In this document: piece by piece, positions 38,921 through 47,496 of the stretch
Numbering within the stretch: position 1 is the stretch's first letter
How the letters are laid out: each line of letters opens with the position of its first letter
From: Stenotrophomonas sp. HITSZ_GD
Lineage (GTDB): Bacteria > Pseudomonadota > Gammaproteobacteria > Xanthomonadales > Xanthomonadaceae
Assembly (NCBI RefSeq): GCF_029543105.1
Contig: NZ_JARQXB010000012.1
Span: forward strand, 1 to 64,000
DNA: 64,000 nt
Direction: 5' to 3'
Position numbers and translations under genes: made by a program
The notes under the pieces: model-generated
Database searches by the model: none
What the model saw: only the letters and a program-made list of their open reading frames with translations
What the model was told of the DNA's origin: nothing

Positions 38921-39694
38921 TCATCGGGTCTGCGTGGCGAGCCAGCCGAGCAGCGCATCGGCGCTCTCGCTGGCGACCACGTCGTCGTATCGGGAATCCA
39001 TCGGCCGCCCGGGCGCGGCGATGCACAACGCGTTGCTGGCGGCCATTGCCCGGTTGAGGCCGTCGAAGCGGGCCAGGTCGTCGGCGCGGCCGGTGCCGTC
39101 GCCATCGCGGTCGTCCAGCGCGGCGACCAGCGCGAAGGCCGGGTTGCTCAACACGCGCGCGCAGTTCTCGCGCTCCGGGTTGGGATCGCTCAGGTAGGGC
39201 ACATCGCTGCCGGGCGTGCGCGCGGCCAGCGTGGCCAGGCTGGCGCGCAGGCGTGCGCCGTTGTCGAAATTGCCGTCCTCGGCGCTGCTGCCGCTGGGCG
39301 CGACCAGGTCCGCGCCGGCCGGGCGCGACACCGCATAGCGCAGACGCTCGCCGCGGTCGGGCCGCGGCAGGCCGAGCGTTTCGTACGGCAGCCAGCCGAC
39401 CTGCGCGCCGGCCGGGCAAGCGCCGCCGCTGCCTTCGCGCGCGCCGTCCCCGAGCGCGCTCAGGTCCGGGCAGGGCAGGCGGCGGTTGCGCAGCACGAAG
39501 CCGCGCAGCGCCTGGCGCGCGGTTTCGGCCTGCGCCTCGGCATGGCTGCACGCGCGCCATTGCGCGTAGTCGCGATAGCCGGTGCCGGCGAGCAGCGCCA
39601 GCGCCCCCACCACGCCGACACTCACCGCCATCTCCAGCACGGTGAAGCCGGCCTGGCGCGCGGCGCGGCGGCGGCGGTGCATCCCCACGTTCAT
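38921..39694 (-). CDS. Prepilin-type (pseudopilin-like) protein, 257 aa
   Basis: A prepilin-like protein with a 16-residue basic leader, mature start FTVLEMAVSV with Glu at +5, and a hydrophobic helix. It has RRLPCPDLS (about residue 58), VGWLPYETLGLP and RLRYAVS, the block shared with the three long pseudopilin-like proteins at 27.5-32 kb, but no NGLDLC. An Asp-rich segment (DDRDGDGTGRADD) near 195 could bind calcium, as in some minor pilins and GspK/GspG proteins. It is coupled by ATGA to the upstream gene and placed just before the secretin, where MSHA loci normally have no pilin. Confidence 0.8.
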   Translation of the reverse strand: MNVGMHRRRRAARQAGFTVLEMAVSVGVVGALALLAGTGYRDYAQWRACSHAEAQAETARQALRGFVLRNRRLPCPDLSALGDGAREGSGGACPAGAQVGWLPYETLGLPRPDRGERLRYAVSRPAGADLVAPSGSSAEDGNFDNGARLRASLATLAARTPGSDVPYLSDPNPERENCARVLSNPAFALVAALDDRDGDGTGRADDLARFDGLNRAMAASNALCIAAPGRPMDSRYDDVVASESADALLGWLATQTR

Positions 39695-40308
39695 GGCACC
39701 GTACCGGCAGGGGTCGCGCGCACGTCACTGCGCAGCTGGCCCTGCAGTTGCCGCAGCTGCGCCAACAGCGCCTGCTGGCGTTGCTGGCGCTGCTCGCTCG
39801 GCGGCTGGCCCATCACCTGCTGCAGCTGTTCGCTGACCTGCTGCATGCGGATGCTGGTCTCCAGGTTCTGGCGCACCGCCGCCAGGTTGATCTGTGCGGT
39901 GATGGCCGGATCGTTCATTTGCTCCAGCGTCGCCAGCGCCTGGCGCATGTACGCCTCCGAGGCGATGGAGCGCTGCCGCGCGACGCCGACCAGCCCCTGC
40001 ACCGATTGCTGCAGCGCGGCCATCTGGCGTGCGCGTTCGGGATCTTCGGCCGGCACGGCGGCCGCGGTGGGGGGCGTGGTGGGCGAGGCATCGTCGCGCA
40101 GCCACGGCGGCGGCGCGTCGTCGGCCTGCGGCGTGGCGGCGGGCTCGGCGATGGCCGGCGTGGCAGCGGTGTGCACCGGCGTGGCGCGCGGCGCATCGCG
40201 CTCGCCCACCCCCGTGGCGCGCGGCGAGCACGCGCGCACCGCCAGCACGACCGCCAAGCCCAGCGCGATCGCCGCGGCACCACCGAGCCACCACCGCCGC
40301 GCACTCAC
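39691..40308 (-). CDS. Hypothetical single-span membrane protein of the pilus locus
   Basis: A 205-aa protein starting with GTG. The N-terminus has one membrane helix (WWLGGAAAIALGLAVVLAV). A Pro/Ala/Thr-rich linker and a C-terminal helical, Gln-rich region follow (VSEQLQQVMGQPPSEQR, about 150-190). I do not recognise a family. The GTG overlaps the stop of the MshK-like gene. Its position between the MshK-like and secretin genes suggests an assembly or alignment role, but there is no direct evidence. Confidence 0.7.
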   Translation of the reverse strand: MSARRWWLGGAAAIALGLAVVLAVRACSPRATGVGERDAPRATPVHTAATPAIAEPAATPQADDAPPPWLRDDASPTTPPTAAAVPAEDPERARQMAALQQSVQGLVGVARQRSIASEAYMRQALATLEQMNDPAITAQINLAAVRQNLETSIRMQQVSEQLQQVMGQPPSEQRQQRQQALLAQLRQLQGQLRSDVRATPAGTVP

Positions 40309-40811
40309 GGGCGGCCCCCGGCTTTGGGGGCCGGCGCGAACGGCGGCGGCATCAACACGGTAAGGGTTTCGCCGGCGGCGGTTTCCAGCAGCACGCGATC
40401 GCGGCCGATGGCACGCACGCGGCTGCCGTCGGACAGGCGCGCGCCGGTGGCGACCCATTGGCCGTCGATCAATGCGCGGCGGCGGCCATCGGTGTTCAAC
40501 AGCAAGGTGAGCTGGCGCGGCGCGATCTGGTCGAAGCCGCCATCGGCCGACAGCTGCCCGGCGGCCGATGCCGGCTGCACCGCGAGCAACGCCTCACCGC
40601 CGCCGACCGGCTGCCGTTCCAACCCTTCCAGCACGCCCAGCAGCTGGCGGTTGCGTTCCACGCCCATCTGCAACTGCGCCAACTGCGCCGAGGCGTCCTC
40701 GTCGTCGAAGCGTGCCTGCACGCGCGGCTTGGCGAGGATCATCGCCCCGACCCAGACCGCCACGCCCAACCACAGGGCCAGCGCCAGTAGTGCGTAATGC
40801 TTGAGCTTCAC
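40305..40811 (-). CDS. MshK-like pilus assembly protein
   Basis: A 168-aa bitopic protein starting with GTG (MKLKHYALLALALWLG). After the N-terminal membrane helix, a short helix leads to a beta-rich C-terminal domain. Its visible pattern is ALIDGQWVATGARLSDGSRV then RVLLETAAGETLTVLMPP. This is the same small fold pattern seen in MshK/GspC homology regions (inner-membrane proteins that contact the secretin). Start and stop both overlap neighbours (GTGA). The assignment rests on the pattern and on its place just before the secretin block. Confidence 0.7.
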   Translation of the reverse strand: MKLKHYALLALALWLGVAVWVGAMILAKPRVQARFDDEDASAQLAQLQMGVERNRQLLGVLEGLERQPVGGGEALLAVQPASAAGQLSADGGFDQIAPRQLTLLLNTDGRRRALIDGQWVATGARLSDGSRVRAIGRDRVLLETAAGETLTVLMPPPFAPAPKAGGRP

Positions 40812-42394
40812 GAGGCCTTCCCCGCGGCCTGCGGCGGCACGCGCTTGAGCTGGTAGGAGAACGCGCCGCCGGGCGTCTGCGCGCGCGCGTTGCCGCTTTG
40901 CGGGTCCAGTGCCACGGGCACGTAGCCGGCCATGCGCAGGCGTTCGACGAAGCGCGCGACCTGGCGGCCCTGCGCGTGGGCCTCTACCGCGTTGTTCACC
41001 ACGCCATCCACGCGCAGCACCGGCTCGGCGCCTTCTTCCAGGCGCAGGCGCAGGATGCGCACGTCGTGGCCGGCGGCCTCGCGCACGCTGGCGAGCGCGG
41101 CGTAGGGATCGAGCGCGCCCTGCAGCTTGCCGGCGCGTTCGATGAACTGCACCAGCGGCGCGTACTGCTCGGGCAGCGCCTGGCGCGGTTGCAGCGCGGC
41201 GATCTGCTGGTCGATGGCCTCGGCCGAAGCGCGCAGCGTGTCGGCGCGACCGTTGGCCTCGTGCGCGAGCAGCGTCCAGCTGCCACCCATGCCGGCCAGC
41301 GCCACCGCCAGCACCAGCGAGGCGGCGCTGGCCCAGGGCAGCAGCCGCTCCGCGATGTACATCAGCCGGCTTGCCGGCGGGTTTACCGCGATCATCGCGG
41401 TGACATGGTGGGCCAGGTGCGCCACGCCGCTGCGGTATTTCGCGCCGGCTTCGTCGCGCACTTCCTGGTGCGGGCCCAGGCGCACGCTGGCGCCGCTGTG
41501 CGCGGCGAAGATTTCCAGCAGCGCCTCGTCCAGCCACGGCGAGGTGGCGTGCACGGGCAGGCGCAGCGTGTCCGGTTCCTGTGCCGGCGGTTCGGGTTCG
41601 GCGCCTTCCACCGGGTCGAACTGGCCGTCGAAGGTCATGCCGCCCTCGTCCGGCGCCGGGTCGTCGCGCAGCGGCCATGCGTCGCCGAGCGCCGTGGTGG
41701 CGGCCTGCGCGCCGCGCGGCCAGTCGTCGTGGCCCGGGCGCACGTCCGACAGGCGCGGCGCGATCGGGCGGGTATCGGCCGGGCGCGGGGTCAGCACGCT
41801 GATCCATTCCACATCCAGCGTCTGCAACGCGTCGGCGTCGCCATCGGCCAGTTCGCGGCCGATGCGCTCGCCGAGCGAGGCCACGGTCAGTTCCAGGTCC
41901 TCGCGCGCCTCGCTGAAGGCCAGGGCCGAGGCCTGCAGGATGCGGTCGCGCAGCGACGCGACGAACACCACTTGGCGCCCGCCGTGCAGCACCACGCCGC
42001 GGCCGGGCTTGAGCATGCGCCACAGCAGCGCCACGGTGGGCACCAGCAGGCAGTGGTCGGCCTGCGCTTCGGCCCAGGCGAACATCTGCTGCCAGCGGTC
42101 CAGCGGCACGGCGGTGAACAAGGCCTGGTAGCCGTTGCCCACGGTGCGGGTCTGGTGGATGAGGATCTTGCTTTCGTTGTCGATCAGGCCATCGGCGCGC
42201 AGGCGCTTCTCGATCAGGGCCACCGCGTGCGCGGGGCTGCCCTCCAGCGAGATCACCTGGCTCACCGCGCCGTCGAAGTCGCTGAGCGCGACGCTGGCAC
42301 GTTCGATCTTCGGCCGCGCGTCGAGGCGGCGCACTTGCTCGCCGTCGAAGGCGAGCCACTTGCCGTCCTGGTGCAGCAGGGTCTGGAAACTCAT
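40808..42394 (-). CDS. PilM/PilN-like (MshI/GspL-type) assembly protein
   Basis: A 528-aa protein. The cytoplasmic N-terminal part (about residues 1-310) contains beta-rich segments of the kind found in the actin-like PilM/GspL fold (HGGRQVVFVASLRDR). A membrane helix at about 320-342 (SAASLVLAVALAGMGGSW) is followed by a periplasmic coiled coil and a PilN-like domain (VRILRLRLEEGAEPVLRV). It forms the inner-membrane ring with the PilO-like protein. The ATG overlaps the PilO-like stop by four bases. An acidic Pro-rich linker (about 200-235) is extra compared with GspL. Confidence 0.75.
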   Translation of the reverse strand: MSFQTLLHQDGKWLAFDGEQVRRLDARPKIERASVALSDFDGAVSQVISLEGSPAHAVALIEKRLRADGLIDNESKILIHQTRTVGNGYQALFTAVPLDRWQQMFAWAEAQADHCLLVPTVALLWRMLKPGRGVVLHGGRQVVFVASLRDRILQASALAFSEAREDLELTVASLGERIGRELADGDADALQTLDVEWISVLTPRPADTRPIAPRLSDVRPGHDDWPRGAQAATTALGDAWPLRDDPAPDEGGMTFDGQFDPVEGAEPEPPAQEPDTLRLPVHATSPWLDEALLEIFAAHSGASVRLGPHQEVRDEAGAKYRSGVAHLAHHVTAMIAVNPPASRLMYIAERLLPWASAASLVLAVALAGMGGSWTLLAHEANGRADTLRASAEAIDQQIAALQPRQALPEQYAPLVQFIERAGKLQGALDPYAALASVREAAGHDVRILRLRLEEGAEPVLRVDGVVNNAVEAHAQGRQVARFVERLRMAGYVPVALDPQSGNARAQTPGGAFSYQLKRVPPQAAGKAS

Positions 42395-42909
42395 GGCGCC
42401 TCCTGCACCTGGGTGCGGAACAGCAGCGTGCCGCGCAGCGTCACCAGCAGCGGCGGGCTGCGCGGCGGCGGCAGGTCGAACAGGCCGTCCTCGGCGCGGG
42501 TGACCGAGATCTCGAACGCCTCGGCGCCGAACAACCGGGCCGGATCGCGCGCCACGCCGTCGAGCAGTTCGTTGCCCTCGGCGCGGCCGAGCGGGGCCTG
42601 GTTGAGGTTGATCAGGCGCTCGCCCCAGCTTTCGGCCAGGTAGCCACCGTTGGACGCGCGCGTCACCAGCTGGCGCGCGCCGTCGGCCAGCTGCACGCGC
42701 AGCCGCGCCTCCTGCAGGCGTTGCTGCGCGGCGCCCAGCGCCTGCTCGCGCTGGCCGACGTTGTCGTAGGCGTTGCCCAGGCTGCCGCGGGCCAGGGTGA
42801 ACCACACCGCCGCCACGACCAGCGCGCCGAGCGTGCAGCCGAACAGCAGCAGCGAGGCGCGGCGCGATTGCACCAGGCGCGCGGGCAGGGCGAGGCGGGG
42901 CGCTTTCAT
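42391..42909 (-). CDS. PilO/GspM/MshJ-like assembly protein
   Basis: A 172-aa bitopic protein with a cytoplasmic start, one membrane helix (about residues 20-40, LLFGCTLGALVVAAVW), a coiled coil (REQALGAAQQRLQEARLRVQ, about 55-75) and a small periplasmic domain. This is the layout of PilO, GspM and MshJ, which pair with PilN/GspL/MshI. The sequence is not strongly conserved. It lies 10 bases after the first pilin gene. Confidence 0.7.
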   Translation of the reverse strand: MKAPRLALPARLVQSRRASLLLFGCTLGALVVAAVWFTLARGSLGNAYDNVGQREQALGAAQQRLQEARLRVQLADGARQLVTRASNGGYLAESWGERLINLNQAPLGRAEGNELLDGVARDPARLFGAEAFEISVTRAEDGLFDLPPPRSPPLLVTLRGTLLFRTQVQEAP

Positions 42910-42919
42910 CGGCGTGCCC

Positions 42920-43738
42920 TTACTGGTTCATCTTCATATTGGCGACCAGGGTGATCACCTGCTCGTCGCCGGTGGTGTCCTGCAGGTCGGTCGCGCTGCC
43001 GGTGCCGGTGATCTTCTGGGTGTTGTTGCCGGCCCATTCGATGCCCGGGCTGTTGGCGTCGTTGCCGCTGCGGCGCTGCACGCCTTCCTGGCGGAAAGCG
43101 CCGTTCTGCGCGTCCGGCTTGCCGTCGATCATCTGGTCGAGCGCGCGCGCCAGGTCCGGGGTGAGGCCGGAGATCACCATCACGTTGCCCGAGCCGGCAT
43201 CGGTGCCCGGCTTGTTCCACTGGAAGCAGACCTGGATTTCCTGCGGGTTGCCGTTGGTGTCCAGGTAGACGTAGCGGTCTTCCATGCCATCGCCGCGGCC
43301 CGGCGGCATGGTCACGCCCGCCTTGCGCATGATGTCGCGCAGGTTGTAGTCGTCGCCGCTCTGCGCCGCGCGCGTCATCCTGGCCGGCTTGCTGCCGCGG
43401 CAGATCGCCGAGGGCTCCTGGGCCTGGGACATGTCGCCGCCGGAGAGTGCGTCGCCGTTGCCGTTGAAGTTGGCGCCGTTGACCATCAGGCGCGGCGCGC
43501 TCTGGTTGTCGCCCACCGGCGCGCCCAGGCGCTGCTGGTAGGTGTTGTAGGCCACCACCCACTGGTCGAGGAACTTCTGCTTGATGCGGGTGTATTCGGC
43601 GTTGCGCTGGACGTCGCGGCCGATCATCACCGCGCCCAGGATGACGCCGATGATGACCAGCACCACCGCCATTTCAACCAACGTGAAACCACCCTGGGCG
43701 GCCTTGTTGGGCCGCGCCATCCTGCGTCGTGCGTACAT
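42920..43738 (-). CDS. Type IV pilin-like protein (first gene of the pilus locus)
   Basis: A 272-aa prepilin. The leader (17 residues, ending AAQGG) is followed by FTLVEMAVVLVIIGVILGAV with Glu at +5. The soluble part includes WVVAYNTYQQRLGAPVGD, RGDGMEDRYVYLDTNG, IQVCFQW and NVMVISGLTPDLARALDQ. These blocks recur in the pilin at the other end of the locus. Cys pairs in ICRGSK and VCFQW could form a disulfide. The start ATG has AGGGG about ten bases upstream; a second ATG six codons in would still keep a normal leader. As first gene of the operon it may be the major pilin. Confidence 0.88.
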   Translation of the reverse strand: MYARRRMARPNKAAQGGFTLVEMAVVLVIIGVILGAVMIGRDVQRNAEYTRIKQKFLDQWVVAYNTYQQRLGAPVGDNQSAPRLMVNGANFNGNGDALSGGDMSQAQEPSAICRGSKPARMTRAAQSGDDYNLRDIMRKAGVTMPPGRGDGMEDRYVYLDTNGNPQEIQVCFQWNKPGTDAGSGNVMVISGLTPDLARALDQMIDGKPDAQNGAFRQEGVQRRSGNDANSPGIEWAGNNTQKITGTGSATDLQDTTGDEQVITLVANMKMNQ

Positions 43739-43855
43739 GGAGTTGTCCCCTGGTTCGATGAGCGCTTGGCATCGCCGGGCGAATCCACGGCGTGTGCTGC
43801 GGCGCGACGGTAGGGGGCGGGTGTAAGAGCCGCGTAAGAGCGGCGTGAAGATCGC

Positions 43856-44473
43856 TTACGCCGGGCGCGGGAGGCGGCGGCGCGCGGGGCGCGCGGCGGG
43901 ACGGCGCGAGACGTGCGGGTCGGCCTCCACGTGCCAGCGCCAGGGGTGGTCGGCCGCCTTGCTGATGCCGATGCGCGGCGAGGCGATGGGCGATGCCGGC
44001 GGCGGCGTACCGTCGTCGCCGATCCACAGGCGGGCACCGCGCCGGCACAGGTCCAGGCCGTTGTCGGCGCCGGTGACGCCGAAGGCCTGCGCCAGCCGCC
44101 CCGGACCGGAGGCGAGCAGGCGCGGCGCATCGGTGCCGCGCGCCTGCGCCATCAGGCCCAGCCCCGCCAGCGGCGAGAGCGCGCGCAGCAGCACCGCGTG
44201 GCCGGGCGCCGGGCCGCCGCACACCGCGTTGATCGCCCAGTGCATGCCGTAGATGAAATACACATACAGATGGCCCGGCGGCCCGAACATCACCTCGGTG
44301 CGTGGCGTCATGCCGCGGCACGAGTGCGCCGCCGCGTCGGCCGCGCCGCGGTAAGCCTCGACTTCGACGATGCGCCCACGCCGTCCGTCGGCGGCGACCA
44401 GCACCTTGTTGAGCAGGCGCGGGGCGACCACCAGGGCATCGTCGTCGTAGAAGGCGCGGGGCAGGGGACGCAT
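43856..44473 (-). CDS. DNA-3-methyladenine glycosylase (AAG/MPG family)
   Basis: A 205-aa base-excision repair enzyme that removes alkylated purines. Family motifs are [21 protein letters not shown] (split here as [10 protein letters not shown] with the catalytic Glu, then [11 protein letters not shown]), [17 protein letters not shown] and [13 protein letters not shown]. The start is the ATG at 44473 ([11 protein letters not shown]); the frame remains open upstream but overlaps the acid phosphatase gene on the other strand. A basic Arg/Pro tail ends the protein. It lies 117 bases upstream of the pilus locus on the same strand and is probably separate from it. Confidence 0.92.
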   Translation of the reverse strand: MRPLPRAFYDDDALVVAPRLLNKVLVAADGRRGRIVEVEAYRGAADAAAHSCRGMTPRTEVMFGPPGHLYVYFIYGMHWAINAVCGGPAPGHAVLLRALSPLAGLGLMAQARGTDAPRLLASGPGRLAQAFGVTGADNGLDLCRRGARLWIGDDGTPPPASPIASPRIGISKAADHPWRWHVEADPHVSRRPAARPARRRLPRPA

Positions 44474-44584
44474 GCGCACAGGGTACGGGCCGCTGCGTAG
44501 TTTTACTGTCACCGCGTGGGTAGTTCCTCGGTGGCGGCGCGCATGCGCGTGCGCACACTGGCGGCAGATCCCCGGGAGCCCGCC

Positions 44585-45406
44585 ATGAAGCCCGCCGCGC
44601 CACGTCGTTTTGCCGCCCTCCTCGTGCTCCCGCTGCTGGCCGCCTGCGCTGCCTCCAGTCCGCGCGCCGTGCCCGAACTCAAGCCCGGCGTGCCGGCGGG
44701 CTATCTCGGCCGCGACCTGCCCGACAGCCGCGCCCTGCTGCCCCCGCCGCCCGCGCCGGGCAGCGCCGCCTTCGCCCAGGACGAGGCCGTGCACGCCGCC
44801 GCGCAGCGGCTCAAGGACGGCCCGCGCTACGCGCAGGCGGCCCGCGATGCGGACTTGTCGTTCCCCGCGGCCAGCGACAACTTCGCCTGCGCGCTGGGCG
44901 TGCCGATCGACGCGCGCAGCACGCCGCGCCTGTACCTGCTGCTGCGGCGCACGCTGATGGACGCCGGGCTGGGCACCTACGGCGCGAAGGACCACTACCG
45001 CCGCGTGCGGCCGTTCGTGGTCCACGACGAGCCCACCTGCCTGCCGCGCGACGAGGCCGCGTTGCGCCAGGACGGCTCGTATCCTTCCGGGCACACCGCC
45101 ATTGGCTGGACCTGGGCGCTGGTGCTGACCCAGGTGGCGCCAGCGCGTGCCGACGCCTTGCTGGCGCGTGGGCGCCAGTTCGGCGAGAGCCGGCTGGTGT
45201 GCAACGCGCACTGGCAGAGCGACGTGCTGGAAGGCCGCGCGGTGGCCGGCGGGGTGTTCGCGAAGTTGCAAGGCAACGCGGACTTCCTGGCCGACGTGGC
45301 GGCCGCGCGCCAGGAGCTGGCGACCGCCACGGCCGCCGGCAAGACGCCGACGCGCTGCGATGACGAAGCGGCCGCGTTGGCGACGCCGGTGCCGGGCGCG
45401 CTCTAG
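44585..45406 (+). CDS. Class A (PhoN-type) acid phosphatase
   Basis: A 273-aa exported phosphatase of the PAP2 superfamily. The lipoprotein-type signal LLAAC places a Cys near residue 21. The three phosphatase motifs are visible: [22 protein letters not shown] and [15 protein letters not shown], which carry the Lys/Arg, Ser-Gly-His and Arg/His active-site residues. It dephosphorylates small phosphate esters in the periplasm. It is divergent from the glycosylase gene. Confidence 0.92.
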   Translation: MKPAAPRRFAALLVLPLLAACAASSPRAVPELKPGVPAGYLGRDLPDSRALLPPPPAPGSAAFAQDEAVHAAAQRLKDGPRYAQAARDADLSFPAASDNFACALGVPIDARSTPRLYLLLRRTLMDAGLGTYGAKDHYRRVRPFVVHDEPTCLPRDEAALRQDGSYPSGHTAIGWTWALVLTQVAPARADALLARGRQFGESRLVCNAHWQSDVLEGRAVAGGVFAKLQGNADFLADVAAARQELATATAAGKTPTRCDDEAAALATPVPGAL

Positions 45407-45479
45407 GATCGTGACGGCCCGCTCATCGCAAGGGCCCCAAGCTGGGCCACTGCCTGAGCGCGCCGCGCGAAGTTTGCCC

Positions 45480-45923
45480 ATGTCCGTCGATACCCGTTTT
45501 CCCGATGCCGAGGCCTATGCCGCCGAGACCGCGCGCCACGCGCCGGGCGAGGCGGTGGACCTGCGGGCCGAGCACGCCGCGGTGACCGCCGCCTACCAGA
45601 ACCGCGTGATGCTGGATTTCAACGATCACTGCCTGCGACTGGCGGTGTTCGAAGGGCCGTACCGCTGGCACCGGCATCCGGACAGCGACGAGCTGTTCCT
45701 GGTGGTGGAGGGCGAGTTGGAGATCGAACTGGCCGGCTGCGCGCCGGTGCGGCTGGCGCCCGGGCAGGCGTTCGTGGTGGCGGCGAACACGGTGCACCGC
45801 ACGCGCGGCATCGGGCGCACGGTGAACCTGACCTGCGAGCGGCAGGCCGCGCGCACCGAGTTCGTGGACGGGCCGCAAGACGCCGCGGGGAACGACTTGG
45901 CTTCCGCGCCGGACTCGGGCTAG
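45480..45923 (+). CDS. Cupin domain-containing protein
   Basis: A 147-aa protein with a single cupin barrel. The first cupin motif is [19 protein letters not shown], with metal-ligand His, His and Glu. The second motif, around [17 protein letters not shown], supplies the last His. Substrate unknown. No clear ribosome-binding site precedes the ATG at 45480; in-frame alternatives upstream are not better. The promoter of tRNA-Ala overlaps its 3' end. Confidence 0.85.
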   Translation: MSVDTRFPDAEAYAAETARHAPGEAVDLRAEHAAVTAAYQNRVMLDFNDHCLRLAVFEGPYRWHRHPDSDELFLVVEGELEIELAGCAPVRLAPGQAFVVAANTVHRTRGIGRTVNLTCERQAARTEFVDGPQDAAGNDLASAPDSG

Positions 45924-45926
45924 AAT
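45897..45926 (+). promoter_or_regulatory. Promoter of tRNA-Ala
   Basis: TTGGCT and TAGAAT are 18 bases apart, about 95 bases upstream of the tRNA. The -10 is close to consensus. It overlaps the end of the cupin gene. Confidence 0.55.
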
Positions 45927-46021
45927 GCGCCTCCCGCGCGGAAAGGCGGCCCGGCTGGACGGGCGCATAGCGAGGATCCGAGAGGATCGTCCCACGCAGG
46001 CCCGGTTCCAGTACCCCTTGT

Positions 46022-46143
<122 letters not shown>

Positions 46144-46217
46144 TCAGGGGCCAGGCGATCCGACAATGTTTCAGGCCAGTTGAGCTTGATACGCAACTTC
46201 GAAAACAAGCAGCGGCA

Positions 46218-46394
46218 ATGGCATCGCTGGTGCCGGGAAAGGCGGTTGCGCTCGTGACTTTGCTGCCCAGGAAGCACGCAATTCCGGATTTTCAAAATCT
46301 GGACTGGCGCGATGTAGAGGCTGTGCTTGTTGACTGTGGGGTCGAATTGCAGGGCGCTATTCCAGATGCCGATCTTCGCGAGGCTATCGACTGA
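46218..46394 (+). CDS. Small hypothetical ORF or gene remnant
   Basis: A 58-aa frame ([19 protein letters not shown]...) ending [14 protein letters not shown]. The frame continues upstream without a start into the tRNA terminator, so it may be the C-terminal remnant of a gene cut by the island junction. I recognise no family. The acidic, well-formed C-terminus suggests former coding sequence. Confidence 0.35.
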   Translation: MASLVPGKAVALVTLLPRKHAIPDFQNLDWRDVEAVLVDCGVELQGAIPDADLREAID

Positions 46395-46481
46395 TCGTGC
46401 GCGAACTCCTAGGTAGGATTAAGACACATCCCGACCGAAAATCTGGATGGGTGTGAGTGGTGGGAATCGCAGTGGCGTCCT

Positions 46482-46898
46482 TTGATCGAATCGACCAGTG
46501 GTCATGGCTGGATTGTTAGCTTTGGAAGGAAGAGGGTGTCATGGCCGGCTGGTGCGCAGCATCCTTATCGGGGCGCCGAAACCGACGTAACCGCGAACGG
46601 GCTACCGCTGCGCGCTGACATCCATACGTTGTTCGATTTGTATTTGATCAGCGTTGCCCCCAGACGCGTGCGGTGTGCGTTTGCGCCCAGGCTGGCTGGG
46701 ACGGCATATGCCGAATTCCGGTGTGTAACCCTTCGTAACCCTAGTGGGTCACAGCATGCCGTTAGCCGGGCTGAGCTAGCGTGGCATAAGGCTCAATGCG
46801 CTTCGTTACGCTTCGGGGCGCGATCGGTCGGGCTGTTCCTGCTTACCAGGGCCTGCCCTCTAGGAAGGCAGAGTGCCACGAAGTCCGGAAGTGATTGA
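46482..46898 (+). pseudogene. HNH endonuclease C-terminal remnant
   Basis: The segment AQHPYRGAETDVTANGLPLR followed by ADIHTLFDLYLISVAP is the hallmark C-terminal HNH motif of restriction-type HNH nucleases. It is usually preceded by a Cys/His zinc site that is absent here. Only this terminal portion (about residues 22-60 of the frame) is preserved. The rest of the open frame (46681-46898) is repeated in diverged form at 51001-51222. No N-terminal DNA-binding part is present, so it is inactive. Confidence 0.65.
46681..46898 (+). repeat. Diverged direct repeat, copy A
   Basis: About 218 bases alignable with 51001-51222. Shared stretches include CCAGGCTGGC, TATGCCGAA, AACCCTTCGT and GCTCAATGCGCTT. 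The reading frame is conserved to the end (WHKAQC here, WHRAQC in copy B). Function unknown. Confidence 0.65.
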
Positions 46899-47496
46899 TT
46901 TTAAAGGCCTCGTGCAGTGGGTGGCCACGCAGTCCCTGGCATTCCTAGTGACAGGGCCGTGCGCACGGCTAAATGCGGATGATCCTGATCCGAAGCCGTG
47001 GAGGTCCTAAAGCCACCGCGGGGAGTCCTCCTCGAACGCCACAAAGCGGGCGACCACCGTGACCAACTTTACACAGGGCACGTCAGGCCGGCCGCGTGGA
47101 GCGTACGTGCAGGTCGTACCAAGTGTATTGGCCCACCGCGTCCAGATATGAGCCACGGGCATTAAAGCCGGTCCAGTAAGCGCCCAGTGTGCGCATCGAA
47201 CTGATCGGTATCAGTGTGGACGTCGCGTCGATGGCCATACTTCGATCTGAGGTAGGGAAAAGTCGGCAGGCGCCGCCAGAAGCCATCCGGCATAGTAGAT
47301 CCAGCAAACGCATTGGGCGTGCCGACCGGCCCATGTTGGCACTTGGGCGAACGCACCGTGGGTCGGGAGGGAGTCCAACTCTCCTGTGCAGTGACAAGAG
47401 TCACATTATTGAGGGCGGAGCTCCACGATACTTTGGCAAGTCTGGCGCCTCAGATGATCCGGGGATAGATCTCGCCACGACACGGAAGGGGACAAC
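46899..47496. other. Gene-free stretch in the island
   Basis: About 600 bases with no convincing gene. A minus-strand frame at 47083-47397 ends FNARGSYLDAVGQYTWYDLH, which resembles the C-terminus of some outer-membrane receptor barrels. It is too short and poorly started to call. The upstream region of the broken Rhs gene lies at the right end. Confidence 0.4.

Noticed and set aside
44027-44060. An NGLDLC motif in the DNA glycosylase, as in the pseudopilin-like proteins
   Set aside because: In the glycosylase it belongs to a conserved segment of that enzyme family ([12 protein letters not shown]); the likeness is chance and does not link the gene to the pilus locus.
46700-46780. Possible integron attC-like site around the GTTAGCC in the island repeat
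   Set aside because: No paired R''/R' and L''/L' boxes of an attC site could be found, and the second repeat copy does not keep the GTTAGCC core.
47083-47397. Minus-strand frame resembling the end of an outer-membrane receptor
   Set aside because: Only a short stretch near the end looks protein-like and the frame has no convincing start or ribosome-binding site; mentioned only as a possible remnant.
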